Assembly (NCBI GenBank): GCA_964483625.1
Contig: CAZABB010000001.1
Location: forward strand, 73,355 to 137,354
Origin: JAFGQU01 sp964483625
GTDB taxonomy: Bacteria > Omnitrophota > Gorgyraeia > Duberdicusellales > 4484-171
Reading direction: 5' to 3'
DNA: 64,000 nucleotides
Shown here: positions 53,340 to 62,276 of the stretch, piece by piece
Numbering within the stretch: the first letter of the stretch is position 1
How the letters are laid out: each line of letters starts with the position of its first letter
The notes under the pieces: generated by a model
What the model saw: the letters and a program-made list of their open reading frames with translations, nothing else
What the model was told of the DNA's origin: nothing
Databases searched by the model: none
Made by a program: the position numbers and the translations under genes

Positions 53340-55326
53340 ATATACTCCGTAAAGAAACATCCAGGAAACCTCCTCCTAACGGATTAAACCCTCGATAGGA
53401 GATCAAAAAATACGCGGTTGCCGCGAGTGATCCCACCCGGTCTCCTTCGGGAGTGCGCCAGCCGTGCCCGGTATCGGCGAAGCTCTGTGACGCATAGGGT
53501 AATGTCGGATACGCCTTGCCGACGGCCGAGGGCGAATTAATGACCATCTTCTGCAGTTCTTCGAAATAGAACCGGGCCCGTTCGAAATAAAACCGAGCCT
53601 TCGTTGTGTCCCGCGGGCGGTAATCATCGGCCAGAATCTGGAGAGCGAGAATCATCTGAGCTGTCCATTCTCCCGAAACAACCCCGCCCCGGGCGATATG
53701 CTGCGCTTTGGCAAAATCAAAGCCGGTCACCGCGACGGCATCGTCCCCACGGCGAAACGTTACGTCTACCTCACAATGCTTCACTGCGAATTCAATGATT
53801 TCTTCCGGATCCATATTATATTCCCGCAACGTTTCCGGCCCCAGAGCGGTAATTGACCAGGTATAGGTATCGGTTGCGATCGTCGCGTCACCGCGGCCCC
53901 GGTTAATCGGAACCGGGTGATGAGTATATGCGTATCGATCAAGCCACTTATCGACACGACGGCCGTATCGATTGTACCGCTGGTCCCCGGTAACACGGGC
54001 CAACAGCTTGAAAAATGCCGAAGCATCGAGATTGTGTTCGGTAGAATACCAGGTAACGTCCGGCCCGCCTTTAATTCCGCCTTCGGAATCCATCAAATCC
54101 AGCAAAAGCCGGGAGACTTCTTCGGCGATTTTCAGATACCGCGTGTCTCCGGTCAGTTCGACATAGTGCAGCGCCGCCAGTCCAACCCAGGCATTGGGGC
54201 CGGCATGGATCACATATTCAAATACATCTCCGTTGGTATAATACGCGTTATATATATTTTGATTCTGTCCGATACGATCCAGATAAAAAGCGAGGATCCT
54301 CTCTGTTCGTTCCGGCTCTCCCGATATCAGAAACGTGATCGCCGCCAGGGCCTGATCATAACTGAAGGCAACCCGGGTCAAACTCTCATCTCCTTCATAA
54401 CTTAGCACCAGGCCGGTACGCAGATCCTGGCGGGAAGATATCCACTGATACATTCCCGAAATAATCCGGCTCGTATAATACTGTTTTTGACGTTCTTTAG
54501 CCTCGATGTCTTGTGAAAGACGGGTCGTAAGCTTTTCCTTTTCAAGAAGCCGGCTTTTCAGTGCTTCATTATCATGGGACAACGTCTGAATCCTTTTCTG
54601 TAAACCTTCGATTTTGGCCTGCAGTTGAGATTGGATATCGGGCTGCAGAACAGCCACTTCTTTCTGGGAACGTATCTGTTCATACTTGCCCTCCCAGACA
54701 ACGAGCTGTTGATTCAATTCCCGCAATTTTCCTTCGAGATCTTGTTGCTGTTGCTGAAAGTACTCCAGAAGCTTTTTCTCGGCATCTAACGCGTTTTTGA
54801 GCGAAGAGCCTTCTTTGACTACCCGGAAATACTGAGAGAGGATCCTTTTATTTTCCCGCGCCAGACGGGTTTGCTGAATAAAAAGGAAGCTACTTGTGGC
54901 AAAGAGAGCAATAATACATATTCCCGTAACGAGAGGAACGCCTTTCTTCCATAACGCGTAACGGAAGAGAGAGCGTTTTTGCTTTTTTTCGATTCCGATA
55001 AACTCCAAACCGCAGAGACAACGGCTGAAATGTTCTCTCCGTTCCCTTTTGCGCCATACAATCTGCGCTGTGGCTGTAATGTCTTTTTTGCGTAAAGGAA
55101 CTTGAAGCGTTATCTTAACATTCATCCCCAGACGCAACCGATCCCAGAAACCCCACCAGAGATCGTTGACCTCAAGACAAATACCGCCTTTACCGATATT
55201 ACTTGTAAACCCCTGGAGCCAGGGAGTGATTTTTTGACCTTGGTCGTCAATCAGGACGAACTCGACAGGGAAGACCGTGGAAATCCGAAGGTATTTTCTG
55301 CGTTCGTTGCCTTGTGAATGTTTCAT
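53299..55326 (-). CDS. PilZ domain - membrane helix - coiled coil - alpha/alpha-toroid protein (675 residues)
   Basis: Residues about 8-115 are a PilZ domain (ERRKYLRIS as the RxxxR site and SNIGKGGICLEV as the second motif). A membrane helix follows (about 132-150, VTGICIIALFATSSFLF), then a glutamine-rich coiled coil (about 155-290). Residues about 295-650 are helical repeats with AGPNAWVGLAALHYVELTG and YSTEHNLDASAFF, which resembles a six-hairpin glycosidase or lyase fold. Acidic residues that could be catalytic are present, but no family is certain. The layout suggests a c-di-GMP sensor inside and a glycan-active or binding domain outside; the topology is inference. Confidence 0.75.
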   Translation of the reverse strand: MKHSQGNERRKYLRISTVFPVEFVLIDDQGQKITPWLQGFTSNIGKGGICLEVNDLWWGFWDRLRLGMNVKITLQVPLRKKDITATAQIVWRKRERREHFSRCLCGLEFIGIEKKQKRSLFRYALWKKGVPLVTGICIIALFATSSFLFIQQTRLARENKRILSQYFRVVKEGSSLKNALDAEKKLLEYFQQQQQDLEGKLRELNQQLVVWEGKYEQIRSQKEVAVLQPDIQSQLQAKIEGLQKRIQTLSHDNEALKSRLLEKEKLTTRLSQDIEAKERQKQYYTSRIISGMYQWISSRQDLRTGLVLSYEGDESLTRVAFSYDQALAAITFLISGEPERTERILAFYLDRIGQNQNIYNAYYTNGDVFEYVIHAGPNAWVGLAALHYVELTGDTRYLKIAEEVSRLLLDLMDSEGGIKGGPDVTWYSTEHNLDASAFFKLLARVTGDQRYNRYGRRVDKWLDRYAYTHHPVPINRGRGDATIATDTYTWSITALGPETLREYNMDPEEIIEFAVKHCEVDVTFRRGDDAVAVTGFDFAKAQHIARGGVVSGEWTAQMILALQILADDYRPRDTTKARFYFERARFYFEELQKMVINSPSAVGKAYPTLPYASQSFADTGHGWRTPEGDRVGSLAATAYFLISYRGFNPLGGGFLDVSLRSIYEGSDYRADAGTR

Positions 55327-55370
55327 ACACTGACGGCTGATCCATATAAATTAAAAGGAAACCGCCTCCC

Positions 55371-55754
55371 TTACACGGCAGACACGTTTATCCGTTTGAT
55401 CTTACGAAAGAACTCTTTAAACTGCGGACTCTGCCGCACGGTGGCCAGATCGGGATCGGTAAGGATATAGGAAAAATCGTCGTACCCCAGAAGTACCGCT
55501 TTTTTTAATTTCTGCAAGGCGTTATCTCCTTCGCCTAAAAGAGCCAGGCTGCAGGCAAGGTTATAATGCACAATGGGATCTTCCGGCTTCAATTGTGCGA
55601 GCTTTTTGTCTATTTCCAGCCCTTCACGATAAAAGCCTTTCCGCGTATAGGCGTCCCCCAGACAGGAAAGCGCCTGAATAAAATTAGGACGGTCTTCGAG
55701 CAGCTTTTCGTAAAAGAGGATCTCGAATGTCTTTCGTTTCGATCGTCTTTTCAT
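55371..55754 (-). CDS. Small TPR-like protein
   Basis: A 127-residue protein with about two and a half tetratricopeptide-like helices (ALSCLGDAYTRKGFYREGLE, then VHYNLACSLALLGEGDNALQ and AVLLGYDDFSYILTDPDLA). It starts with a basic segment and has no signal peptide. TPRs mediate protein contacts; the partner is unknown. It starts 4 bases after the transglutaminase gene and probably shares its transcript. Confidence 0.82.
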   Translation of the reverse strand: MKRRSKRKTFEILFYEKLLEDRPNFIQALSCLGDAYTRKGFYREGLEIDKKLAQLKPEDPIVHYNLACSLALLGEGDNALQKLKKAVLLGYDDFSYILTDPDLATVRQSPQFKEFFRKIKRINVSAV

Positions 55755-55758
55755 CAGG

Positions 55759-58083
55759 TTATCCTTTCACTTTTTCCAAAATAATCTCTTCTTTGAGTAA
55801 ATAAAATACTTCTTTTAACTGGCGGCGAAATTCCCTGTATTCTTTTTCGGAAACGAATCGTTTCTTTATAACAAACTTCTGGGAAAAATCAAGAGAATTC
55901 CTCGCCCGGGCATACGTAAGGAAGAAATCGAACCATTTTGTTCGCAGCGTTGTGTTCTGAGGAAGATGTTTAATGCGCAGATTTCCGGGGAGTGCTATCG
56001 TAACCTGCGCTTCCTTGGTAAACAGCCCCAGAAGGTCGACGGGGAAAATACGTTCTTTCTTGGCGATGATGGACGATTTCAAATCGATCTCATTTAATAC
56101 CGGAACGACACGCATGGTTTTGGCGGGATTAAGAAATTTTTCCGTACGGAACGTGTAGGATAATTCCGGAGACGCATCGAAGTTGTCGACATTGTCAATA
56201 TGATATTCGATCAGTTCCGAAAAAGGAGAGATCTTCACCATTTTGCTTTCGATATCCTCCCGGATCGTATCGGGATGGGTATATTTCAGATACCACCGGT
56301 GATAGGACGTATAGGCTCCTTCGGTCGTCACCGTCCGTCTAATCTCCGCATTCTCCTGGTTATCCAGCGCTATATCCATATCATAAGAAATACGGCTGTT
56401 GGTGAGCTGGGGCGTCCGGCTTATGGTATATCCCTGGTCGGAAAAAATCATGACCGTACGATCCTGATCAGCAATCGGCAAATCTTCGAATGAAGTAGTT
56501 TCCGCCGTAGGGTCCATGAAAACAAACGTATTACCTAAGCGAACCGCGGCAATCGCGTGGTTAAAATTCACCGAAGGGAATTTTTCTTCGATCGGATACA
56601 CATCTTCGGTGGGGATGAGTACCGGGCGAGCATCGAGCCCTGCTTCTTTCAGCATCGCCACCAGAAGGATTGCCTGATCCTTACAATCACCGTACCGGTT
56701 CAAAAAAACTTCCCGGGCATGATGGGGCTCATGCCCGCTTTCTCCGTACTCAACGGCGACATACCGGATATTCCTGGCCACATAATTGGCGATTGCTTTT
56801 GCCTTGCGGCGCGGATCCTTGACTCCTGAGGTAAGAGAGACGACCACCTGTTCAATCTCCGGTGACACCCCCAGCTTATCCCGGTACAAAGCATACCACC
56901 AGCGGTAAATATCCTCCCAGCTTTCAAACGAAGAAATCAACATCGCCGGATTTACGAAGGAAAGCGGAGGCATGTGCTCCTCAGGAACAATGGGCATGAC
57001 GTTGCTGAAATTCCAGGCATAGGTTTTTTTATTCTCTTTCACGGTAACGACCGGATCCACATCGATCCCCTGCGCATGCTCGATGTTGAAAAATTTCACC
57101 CGGGCATCGCGGTCCTCCGGGATTGTCAGGCGAAACCCTGCTTTATAAATAGGGTGGTTTTCCCTTAGCCGGTAAAGAAAGGAAAAATCTTTGTCATTCA
57201 TTAATTTTGCCGAGAAGATTTTCACTTTATATTCAATGATTGCTCCCACATCCACCGAAGGCATCGAAATAATACGGGCCCGGGCATTGCTGTACAGCGG
57301 GTAATTTAAGTACTTACTTACATCCCGGATGTTCTCTTCGCCCACATAGACGATGTTTCCTTCCGAGGTGATCGTACGAGCCGATTCCAGTTCTACCCGT
57401 TCATAGGTAGAATCGTATCCGATCTGCACTTCCGCCAATCTCTTGCCTCTTTCTTTCAACACCATCTCCACAACATGTACCGTGGAAATCGCCGTATGAG
57501 AAGAGGTGATTTCTGTTTCTTCCTGTATGGAAAGAATGATCGCGGCTTCATTGCTGACTTTTTCCAAAAACGGCGCCGCTCCCTCTTTCAGCTCCCCGAT
57601 ATATTCGGGGATTTCGGTTTCGATACTGACCTTGATGGCCTCGCGGCGCTCTTTCGCCCGGAGCGCATAGGGAGGACCTACTTTAGCATAGACCTTCATC
57701 GCCTGAGGATAGAGATTTTTCTCTTCCAGTACATTCGCGTACAGAAAAAGCCCTTCCGGATCCGTTATGTCGTCTTTGATTTGGCTAAAGACCTCCATCG
57801 CCCGGGTAAACTGGTTACCTCTGGCCAGCGCCTTGGCCAGAAGCAGCTGTTCATCGCTGCCGGCGGGGTTTTCAAGTATTTCTTCTATTTTCTGATAGTC
57901 ACGGAAAGCGTAACAGAAGCGGGCAAAGTCACGGCGGATTTTGGAGCTTTGCGGATTTTTTTCATACCGGGCCTGATAGGTTTGATATGTTTTTTCATAG
58001 AGAGACCTCACGTCGTCGACCGACGGAGCGCAGCTCACCAGCCATAGAATACTTAAAAAGACAATAACTCTACGCGATAACAT
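55759..58083 (-). CDS. Lipoprotein with DUF3857 and transglutaminase-like domains (774 residues)
   Basis: The N-terminus has a lipoprotein signal with lipobox LVSC at residues 15-18. TPR-like helices follow (about 30-150), then a DUF3857-type beta domain (about 170-400) and a transglutaminase-like core (about 430-540) with NRYGDCKDQAILLVAML (Cys), NFNHAIAAV (His) and FMDPTAE (Asp). The Cys-His-Asp triad is intact, so it could be a peptidase or crosslinker at the cell envelope. Function is unknown in most members. It overlaps the DUF1805 gene by 14 bases. Confidence 0.87.
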   Translation of the reverse strand: MLSRRVIVFLSILWLVSCAPSVDDVRSLYEKTYQTYQARYEKNPQSSKIRRDFARFCYAFRDYQKIEEILENPAGSDEQLLLAKALARGNQFTRAMEVFSQIKDDITDPEGLFLYANVLEEKNLYPQAMKVYAKVGPPYALRAKERREAIKVSIETEIPEYIGELKEGAAPFLEKVSNEAAIILSIQEETEITSSHTAISTVHVVEMVLKERGKRLAEVQIGYDSTYERVELESARTITSEGNIVYVGEENIRDVSKYLNYPLYSNARARIISMPSVDVGAIIEYKVKIFSAKLMNDKDFSFLYRLRENHPIYKAGFRLTIPEDRDARVKFFNIEHAQGIDVDPVVTVKENKKTYAWNFSNVMPIVPEEHMPPLSFVNPAMLISSFESWEDIYRWWYALYRDKLGVSPEIEQVVVSLTSGVKDPRRKAKAIANYVARNIRYVAVEYGESGHEPHHAREVFLNRYGDCKDQAILLVAMLKEAGLDARPVLIPTEDVYPIEEKFPSVNFNHAIAAVRLGNTFVFMDPTAETTSFEDLPIADQDRTVMIFSDQGYTISRTPQLTNSRISYDMDIALDNQENAEIRRTVTTEGAYTSYHRWYLKYTHPDTIREDIESKMVKISPFSELIEYHIDNVDNFDASPELSYTFRTEKFLNPAKTMRVVPVLNEIDLKSSIIAKKERIFPVDLLGLFTKEAQVTIALPGNLRIKHLPQNTTLRTKWFDFFLTYARARNSLDFSQKFVIKKRFVSEKEYREFRRQLKEVFYLLKEEIILEKVKG

Positions 58084-58360
58084 CGATAATCTCTTTTACC
58101 ACCTGGTTCTTACGGATACCCGCGGCGCGGGCCGCGGAGGTCATCGAATGGACTTTGGCCGTAAGTACATCCGCTATGCTTGAAACCTTCTGAACTCCGA
58201 CCGCGACATCGCCGAATTTCTCAGCCACTTTCATATCGAGATACCCGCAAGCCACATATCCTTTGCGGCCGCGGAGTAAAATGAACTTTTTCTCTCCCAG
58301 GTCAATAACCACGCTCTCCAAAACCTGAGAACCTATTTTTTCCTTTTTACAGCGTATCAT
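58070..58360 (-). CDS. DUF1805 family protein
   Basis: A 96-residue protein with ILLRGRKGYVACGYLD and AEKFGDVAVGVQKVSS, the conserved blocks of DUF1805, which is found in archaea and some bacteria. No catalytic function is established. It overlaps the aminotransferase by 4 bases and the transglutaminase gene by 14 bases, so the three are co-transcribed. Confidence 0.82.
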   Translation of the reverse strand: MIRCKKEKIGSQVLESVVIDLGEKKFILLRGRKGYVACGYLDMKVAEKFGDVAVGVQKVSSIADVLTAKVHSMTSAARAAGIRKNQVVKEIIDVIA

Positions 58361-59502
58361 AATTTTTTAAGGAATTTTTCAATACGAATAACAGCCTCTT
58401 TCAGGTCATCGAACGAACTGGCATATGATATCCGTATATAGGAATCGTAATGCTCTCCGAATGCCGCTCCCGGAACGACGGCCACATTTTCTTCCAGGAG
58501 CAGACGCTTGGCAAATTCAAGACCTTTCAGTTTGTATTTCTCAATTGAGGCGAAACAATAGAACGCGCCCTCAGGTTCTCCTGCCGGCATATCAAGCCGC
58601 TTTAGTTCTTTCACCATGAAATCACGCCGGCGCTTATATTCCTTCGTCATCCGGCGGATATCGCTTTCGGCCCGTAACGCCTCGCATGCCGCGATCTGGG
58701 AAATCGTCGGCACACACATGATGCCGAAGGAATGAATCTTCATCATCTCCTGAATGATATCCGCCCGGCCGCAGGCGTACCCGACACGAAAACCGGTCAT
58801 CGCGCTTCCTTTGGAAAATCCGTTCAAAAGGATCGTGCGGTCACGCATCCCCTTAAGCGAGGGAAAGGCAACATGTTTCCCTCTATAGACAATGTCTTCA
58901 TATACCTCATCGGTGATAATCAGGATATCCTTTTTGGCAAGCTCTCCGGCAATCGCCTCAAGTTCTCTCCGGGTATACGTCACCCCGGTAGGGTTAGCGG
59001 GATAGTTGAAGATGATCGCCTTGGGATTTTCTTTAAGCAGTTTTTTAAGCACGGCAATATTTATCTTGAAATTCTCCTTTAATGTCGTCTCCAAATATAA
59101 AACCTTCCCCATATTAATCTGGACCAGCGCCGGGTAGGCGACATAGTGAGGACTGACGACGATCACCTTATCGCCCGGGTCAAGGACCGTGCGTAATACC
59201 AGATCTAATGCTTCACTTACTCCCACGGTAATCAGGATCTCTTCTTCCGGATCGTAAACCAGCGAATGCTTCTTCTTGAGGCTGAACGAAAGTTCCTGAC
59301 GCAATGCTTTCAGCCCTTTATTGGACGTATACGAAGTAATCCCTTCCTCCAGCGCGGTAATTGCTTTCTCCCGCATACGCCAGGGGGTAACGAAATCCGG
59401 CTCGCCCACGCCGAGAGAAATCACGTGAGGCATGCCCAATACAAGATCGAAAAACTCTCTGATTCCCGAATGAGGAACTTTTTTAACTCTTTTTGATATC
59501 AT
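58357..59502 (-). CDS. PLP-dependent aminotransferase, class I/II
   Basis: A 381-residue fold-type I enzyme. NYPANPTGVTYTRREL, ITDEVYEDIVYRG (cofactor Asp and Tyr), NGFSKGSAMTGFRVGY (Schiff-base Lys) and YIRISYA (substrate Arg) are visible. It resembles the aspartate/aromatic/alanine aminotransferases; the exact amino acid cannot be given. Together with the Lrp/AsnC-like gene nearby it suggests amino acid metabolism. Confidence 0.92.
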   Translation of the reverse strand: MISKRVKKVPHSGIREFFDLVLGMPHVISLGVGEPDFVTPWRMREKAITALEEGITSYTSNKGLKALRQELSFSLKKKHSLVYDPEEEILITVGVSEALDLVLRTVLDPGDKVIVVSPHYVAYPALVQINMGKVLYLETTLKENFKINIAVLKKLLKENPKAIIFNYPANPTGVTYTRRELEAIAGELAKKDILIITDEVYEDIVYRGKHVAFPSLKGMRDRTILLNGFSKGSAMTGFRVGYACGRADIIQEMMKIHSFGIMCVPTISQIAACEALRAESDIRRMTKEYKRRRDFMVKELKRLDMPAGEPEGAFYCFASIEKYKLKGLEFAKRLLLEENVAVVPGAAFGEHYDSYIRISYASSFDDLKEAVIRIEKFLKKL

Positions 59503-59567
59503 ATATTATTAAGTGTATCATAAAATCTTTAAATTGGAATTCTTTTTGCGCTCTCTGAGGTATCTAT

Positions 59568-59596
59568 TTGACAGAAAACAGTATTTGGTATATATT
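59568..59596 (+). promoter_or_regulatory. Promoter of the pilin-like gene
   Basis: TTGACA (59568-59573) and TATATT (59591-59596) are 17 bases apart, close to the sigma70 consensus. The start of transcription near 59604 lies 15 bases before the ATG at 59619, which argues against the longer reading frame that starts inside the promoter. Confidence 0.8.
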
Positions 59597-59618
59597 CTTT
59601 TTGGGAGAAAAGCTGTCT

Positions 59619-59996
59619 ATGCGTAAAGCAATAACTGTTACTGAACTCATCACAATCGTTATTACGATCTTTATCCTTACCGCTTTTTCTATCCCCCGCC
59701 ATATGCGCTTACGAAATGAAGCGAAAGGAATCGCCGAACTCGCTACCGTAGGGAACATTCAAGCCGGCCTGTATACCTATGTGGCGCGGACTCAGAAATG
59801 GCCCTCTCAGCTCGATGACGCCAAACCGGGAACTTCAGCTTCAAAAAAGAATGCTTTTTTTTCGGAAGTCTATCCTCAAGGCAGCGGCGTAACAGAAGGC
59901 TGGAGCAAAAGCGCTCAGAATCCCAACCTCTATCATAGCCCTACGGGGAACAGGTACGAATACAACGCCGTCACGGGCGAGTTCCTCAAGCTCTAA
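59619..59996 (+). CDS. Type IV pilin-like/pseudopilin protein
   Basis: A 125-residue protein with a short leader, MRKA, then ITVTELITIVITIFILTAFS, a class III signal with Glu at +5 and the typical hydrophobic helix. The residue before the cleavage site is Ala, where Gly is usual. The C-terminal part has GTSASKKNAFF and SPTGNRYEYNAVTG, a globular domain like those of type II secretion or Omnitrophota-type small pilins. No other pilus gene is near, so it is an isolated single gene with its own promoter. Confidence 0.8.
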   Translation: MRKAITVTELITIVITIFILTAFSIPRHMRLRNEAKGIAELATVGNIQAGLYTYVARTQKWPSQLDDAKPGTSASKKNAFFSEVYPQGSGVTEGWSKSAQNPNLYHSPTGNRYEYNAVTGEFLKL

Positions 59997-60032
59997 TCTA
60001 AAGAAAATTCTTCCCTTTTTTTGCCGCGGGAA

Positions 60033-60515
60033 TCAGTAGCTGATCGAGAGTCTTTTATTTTTCTCTTCTTTTACCAGAATAATCCCGTCTTCTTTGTATT
60101 TTTTGAGCATAAAGTGGGAAATCGTTCCTTTAATATTGCTTAACGGAGCGAGTTTTTCGGCGACGAAATTAGATACGGTATGGATATCTTTGCCTTCCAC
60201 CAGAAGCAGGAGGTCATAGGTACCGGAAATCAAAAAGCAGCTTTTCACCTCCGGAAACCGGTATATTCTCTGAGCCACGCTGTCAAATCCGACGTCTTTC
60301 TGAGGACTTACCCGCACTTCGATCAGGGCGATGACCGGCGATTCGCCTTTCAGGCGGGTACGGTTAATAACGGTTTTGTATTTTACGATCGTACCGTCTT
60401 TTTCATATTTTTTTAACGTCCGCTCCACTTCTTTGGTGCTTTTTTGAGTTAGCTTGGCCAAATCTTCTATGGAAATCCGGGCATTGGTTTCTAAAATCTC
60501 CAACATCTCATCCAT
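60033..60515 (-). CDS. Lrp/AsnC family transcriptional regulator
   Basis: A 160-residue protein. An N-terminal winged helix (LEILETNARISIEDLAKLTQ) precedes a C-terminal RAM/AsnC ligand-binding domain (VIALIEVRVSPQKD, FLISGTYDLLLLVEG). Such regulators respond to amino acids; its neighbour, the aminotransferase, could be a target. The ATG at 60515 follows AAGGAGG. Confidence 0.92.
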   Translation of the reverse strand: MDEMLEILETNARISIEDLAKLTQKSTKEVERTLKKYEKDGTIVKYKTVINRTRLKGESPVIALIEVRVSPQKDVGFDSVAQRIYRFPEVKSCFLISGTYDLLLLVEGKDIHTVSNFVAEKLAPLSNIKGTISHFMLKKYKEDGIILVKEEKNKRLSISY

Positions 60516-60555
60516 TTCAATTGCCTCCTTCTTTATGGGTATCCTTATTGTCCTT

Positions 60556-60585
60556 ATTGTAACATACGCGGGTTGGCTTAAGCAA
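60556..60585 (-). promoter_or_regulatory. Promoter of the Lrp/AsnC gene
   Basis: On the minus strand TTGCTT (60585-60580) is followed after 18 bases by TACAAT (60561-60556). The predicted start near 60549 leaves a leader of about 34 bases. Confidence 0.6.
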
Positions 60586-60611
60586 GTAAAAGCGGCTGTT
60601 TCGCTTCTTAC

Positions 60612-61430
60612 TTAGTAGACCTCAATTGCCACGATATGAGAGACATCGATATTCTTCTGGTCCCCGGCGAAAAGATCCGTTGCCCTCAAAAAACACCCGG
60701 ATTCACCGGAAAGCTCCCGGGGCTTACCGATGAATATTTCCTTCCGATGCCGATGATTCAAATGGATTATTTTCAGATTGATTTTACACGCAATACTTTC
60801 GCGTAAAAATTCAATCTTTGGTTCCTGAATCTTCCGGGACGTCTCCTGCGATATCCCGTACAGGGAAAGACATTCGGAAATTTTTGTCGGGCCCCGGTCC
60901 CCAACTTTCTCCCGTAAAGCAAAAAACACCTTTGCGGTGAGGCGCGCATCATCAAGGGCCCGGTGTAAGCGCCGGGTTTGAATGTGAAGGTTCTCGGCAA
61001 CGGAACTTAGTTTATACCGATCCAGTCCCGGCAAAAGCCGGCGCGCCATCCGGAGCACATCCACCGCCGACCGATCCCACCGCGGATACCGGATTTTTTC
61101 GAATTCAGTATTCAAAAATCCCAGGTCAAACCGGACATTGTAGCCACAGAGAACGGCGTCGGATACAAAGTGGGTATATGTGTCGGCGATATCTTTGAAA
61201 AACGGAGCCGATTTGACATCTTCGTCATAGATCGAATGAATACGACTGACTTCACGGGGGATGGGCCGCCCGGGATTGATCAGCCGGGAAAATTCTTCCC
61301 GGCTTCCCTCGGAGTTTATTTTCAGCGCGCCGATTTCACAAATAGCATCGCCGGAAGACGGACTTAGGCCCGTTGTTTCTACGTCAAAAAAAACCAGGGA
61401 TTTCTTTTCCCATGCGTTCAGCTCATCCAT
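60612..61430 (-). CDS. DnaQ-like 3'-5' exonuclease
   Basis: A 272-residue protein. Exonuclease motifs of the DEDDh family are clear: FFDVETTGL (Exo I, residues 14-22), CGYNVRFDLGF (Exo II) and HRALDDARLT (Exo III with the catalytic His). The C-terminal 90 residues form an extra domain with ESIACKINLKI and GKPRELSGES, reminiscent of WYL-like nucleic-acid-binding folds. It could be a proofreading or repair nuclease. It starts 4 bases after the second YjbQ gene. Confidence 0.9.
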   Translation of the reverse strand: MDELNAWEKKSLVFFDVETTGLSPSSGDAICEIGALKINSEGSREEFSRLINPGRPIPREVSRIHSIYDEDVKSAPFFKDIADTYTHFVSDAVLCGYNVRFDLGFLNTEFEKIRYPRWDRSAVDVLRMARRLLPGLDRYKLSSVAENLHIQTRRLHRALDDARLTAKVFFALREKVGDRGPTKISECLSLYGISQETSRKIQEPKIEFLRESIACKINLKIIHLNHRHRKEIFIGKPRELSGESGCFLRATDLFAGDQKNIDVSHIVAIEVY

Positions 61431-61434
61431 CTCA

Positions 61435-61851
61435 TCAGTCCCCGGTAAGAATCTTCACCACAACCCTGCGGTCCCGCGGCCGGGTATCGCAATCAAGGAG
61501 GACAACCTGTTGCCAGGTACCCAGATCAAGCTTGCCGCCGGTAACCGGGACAAAGAAATTAGTTTTAAGGAAAAAACTGCGCAAGTGCGAATGGCCGTTA
61601 TCATCGTTCCAGGTGAAATTATGGGCGTAATCGGCGCGATAGGGGATAAGCGCATCCAGAACCGCTTTGACATCTTTGATAAGTCCCGATTCATACTCCA
61701 TTGTCGTAAGCGCCGCGGTTGATCCGATCACATTCAAAAAGAGTATCCCATCGGCGACCTTTTCTTTACGCACAATATCCTCCAGATGAGAAGTAATATC
61801 AATAAGATCCCCATTGCCCCGAGTATGAAGTTTAATGGAGGTCGTTTTCAT
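61435..61851 (-). CDS. Diverged YjbQ/UPF0047 family paralogue
   Basis: A 138-residue protein of the same family as the gene at 38607-39005. LNVIGSTAALTTMEYESG takes the place of the CPHTTAALTINEDAD block, so the His of that motif is replaced. NGHSHLRSFFLK replaces NSDAHIKSSLLG but keeps its second His. The LGTWQQVVLLDCD core is kept. It may have lost or changed activity. It lies between the tRNA-binding protein and the DnaQ-like gene. Confidence 0.85.
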   Translation of the reverse strand: MKTTSIKLHTRGNGDLIDITSHLEDIVRKEKVADGILFLNVIGSTAALTTMEYESGLIKDVKAVLDALIPYRADYAHNFTWNDDNGHSHLRSFFLKTNFFVPVTGGKLDLGTWQQVVLLDCDTRPRDRRVVVKILTGD

Positions 61852-61868
61852 TTTTATTCCCTTTCTCT

Positions 61869-62189
61869 CTAGCCAATCACACTGCCGGGCGTAAGATCTT
61901 CGTCACAGGTAAGGATACGTACCCGGCCCTGGGCCCGGGCCGCAAGAAGCATACCTTGCGAGATCACGCCGCGAAGAGCTTTCGGCTCAAGATTGGCAAG
62001 AACTACGATTGTTTTCCCCTGTAATTGTTCGGGACTATAATGTCCTTTTAACCCCGCGACCAGCTGGATGGCTTCTTCTCCTATATCGACCTTCAACACA
62101 TACAGTTTATCGGCATCGGGATGATCCGAGACCTCGATCACTTTCCCCGTACGGATATCGAGCTGGGTAAATTCTTTAAACGTTACCAT
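61869..62189 (-). CDS. tRNA-binding domain protein (MetRS beta/EMAP-like)
   Basis: A 106-residue OB-fold protein from the ATG at 62189 (AGGAG five bases upstream); an in-frame start at 62216 is less good. LDIRTGKVIEVSDHPDADKLYVLKVD, VVLANLEPKALRGVISQGML and the final GSVIG are the family signature. In many genomes this domain is the C-terminal part of methionyl-tRNA synthetase; here it is a separate gene and may be supplied in trans. The perfect hairpin upstream may affect its expression. Confidence 0.92.
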   Translation of the reverse strand: MVTFKEFTQLDIRTGKVIEVSDHPDADKLYVLKVDIGEEAIQLVAGLKGHYSPEQLQGKTIVVLANLEPKALRGVISQGMLLAARAQGRVRILTCDEDLTPGSVIG

Positions 62190-62218
62190 AGACGCTCCTA
62201 TCTTTCCGTCCGACACAT

Positions 62219-62257
62219 CATAAGAAAGGGGAAGGTTTTCCCTTCCCCTTTCTTATG
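62219..62257. repeat. Perfect 17-base-pair hairpin upstream of the tRNA-binding gene
   Basis: CATAAGAAAGGGGAAGG (62219-62235) and its exact reverse complement (62241-62257) surround a 5-base loop. No U-run follows on either strand, but the stem has strong purine/pyrimidine arms. It lies about 30 bases before the start codon at 62189 and may act as an attenuator, a processing site or a bidirectional stop. Confidence 0.8.
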
Positions 62258-62276
62258 AGTATACCTTATGAAGTCT

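Noticed and set aside
59568..59618. Longer start for the pilin-like gene
   Set aside because: The upstream codons overlap the promoter boxes, so they cannot be part of the main transcript.
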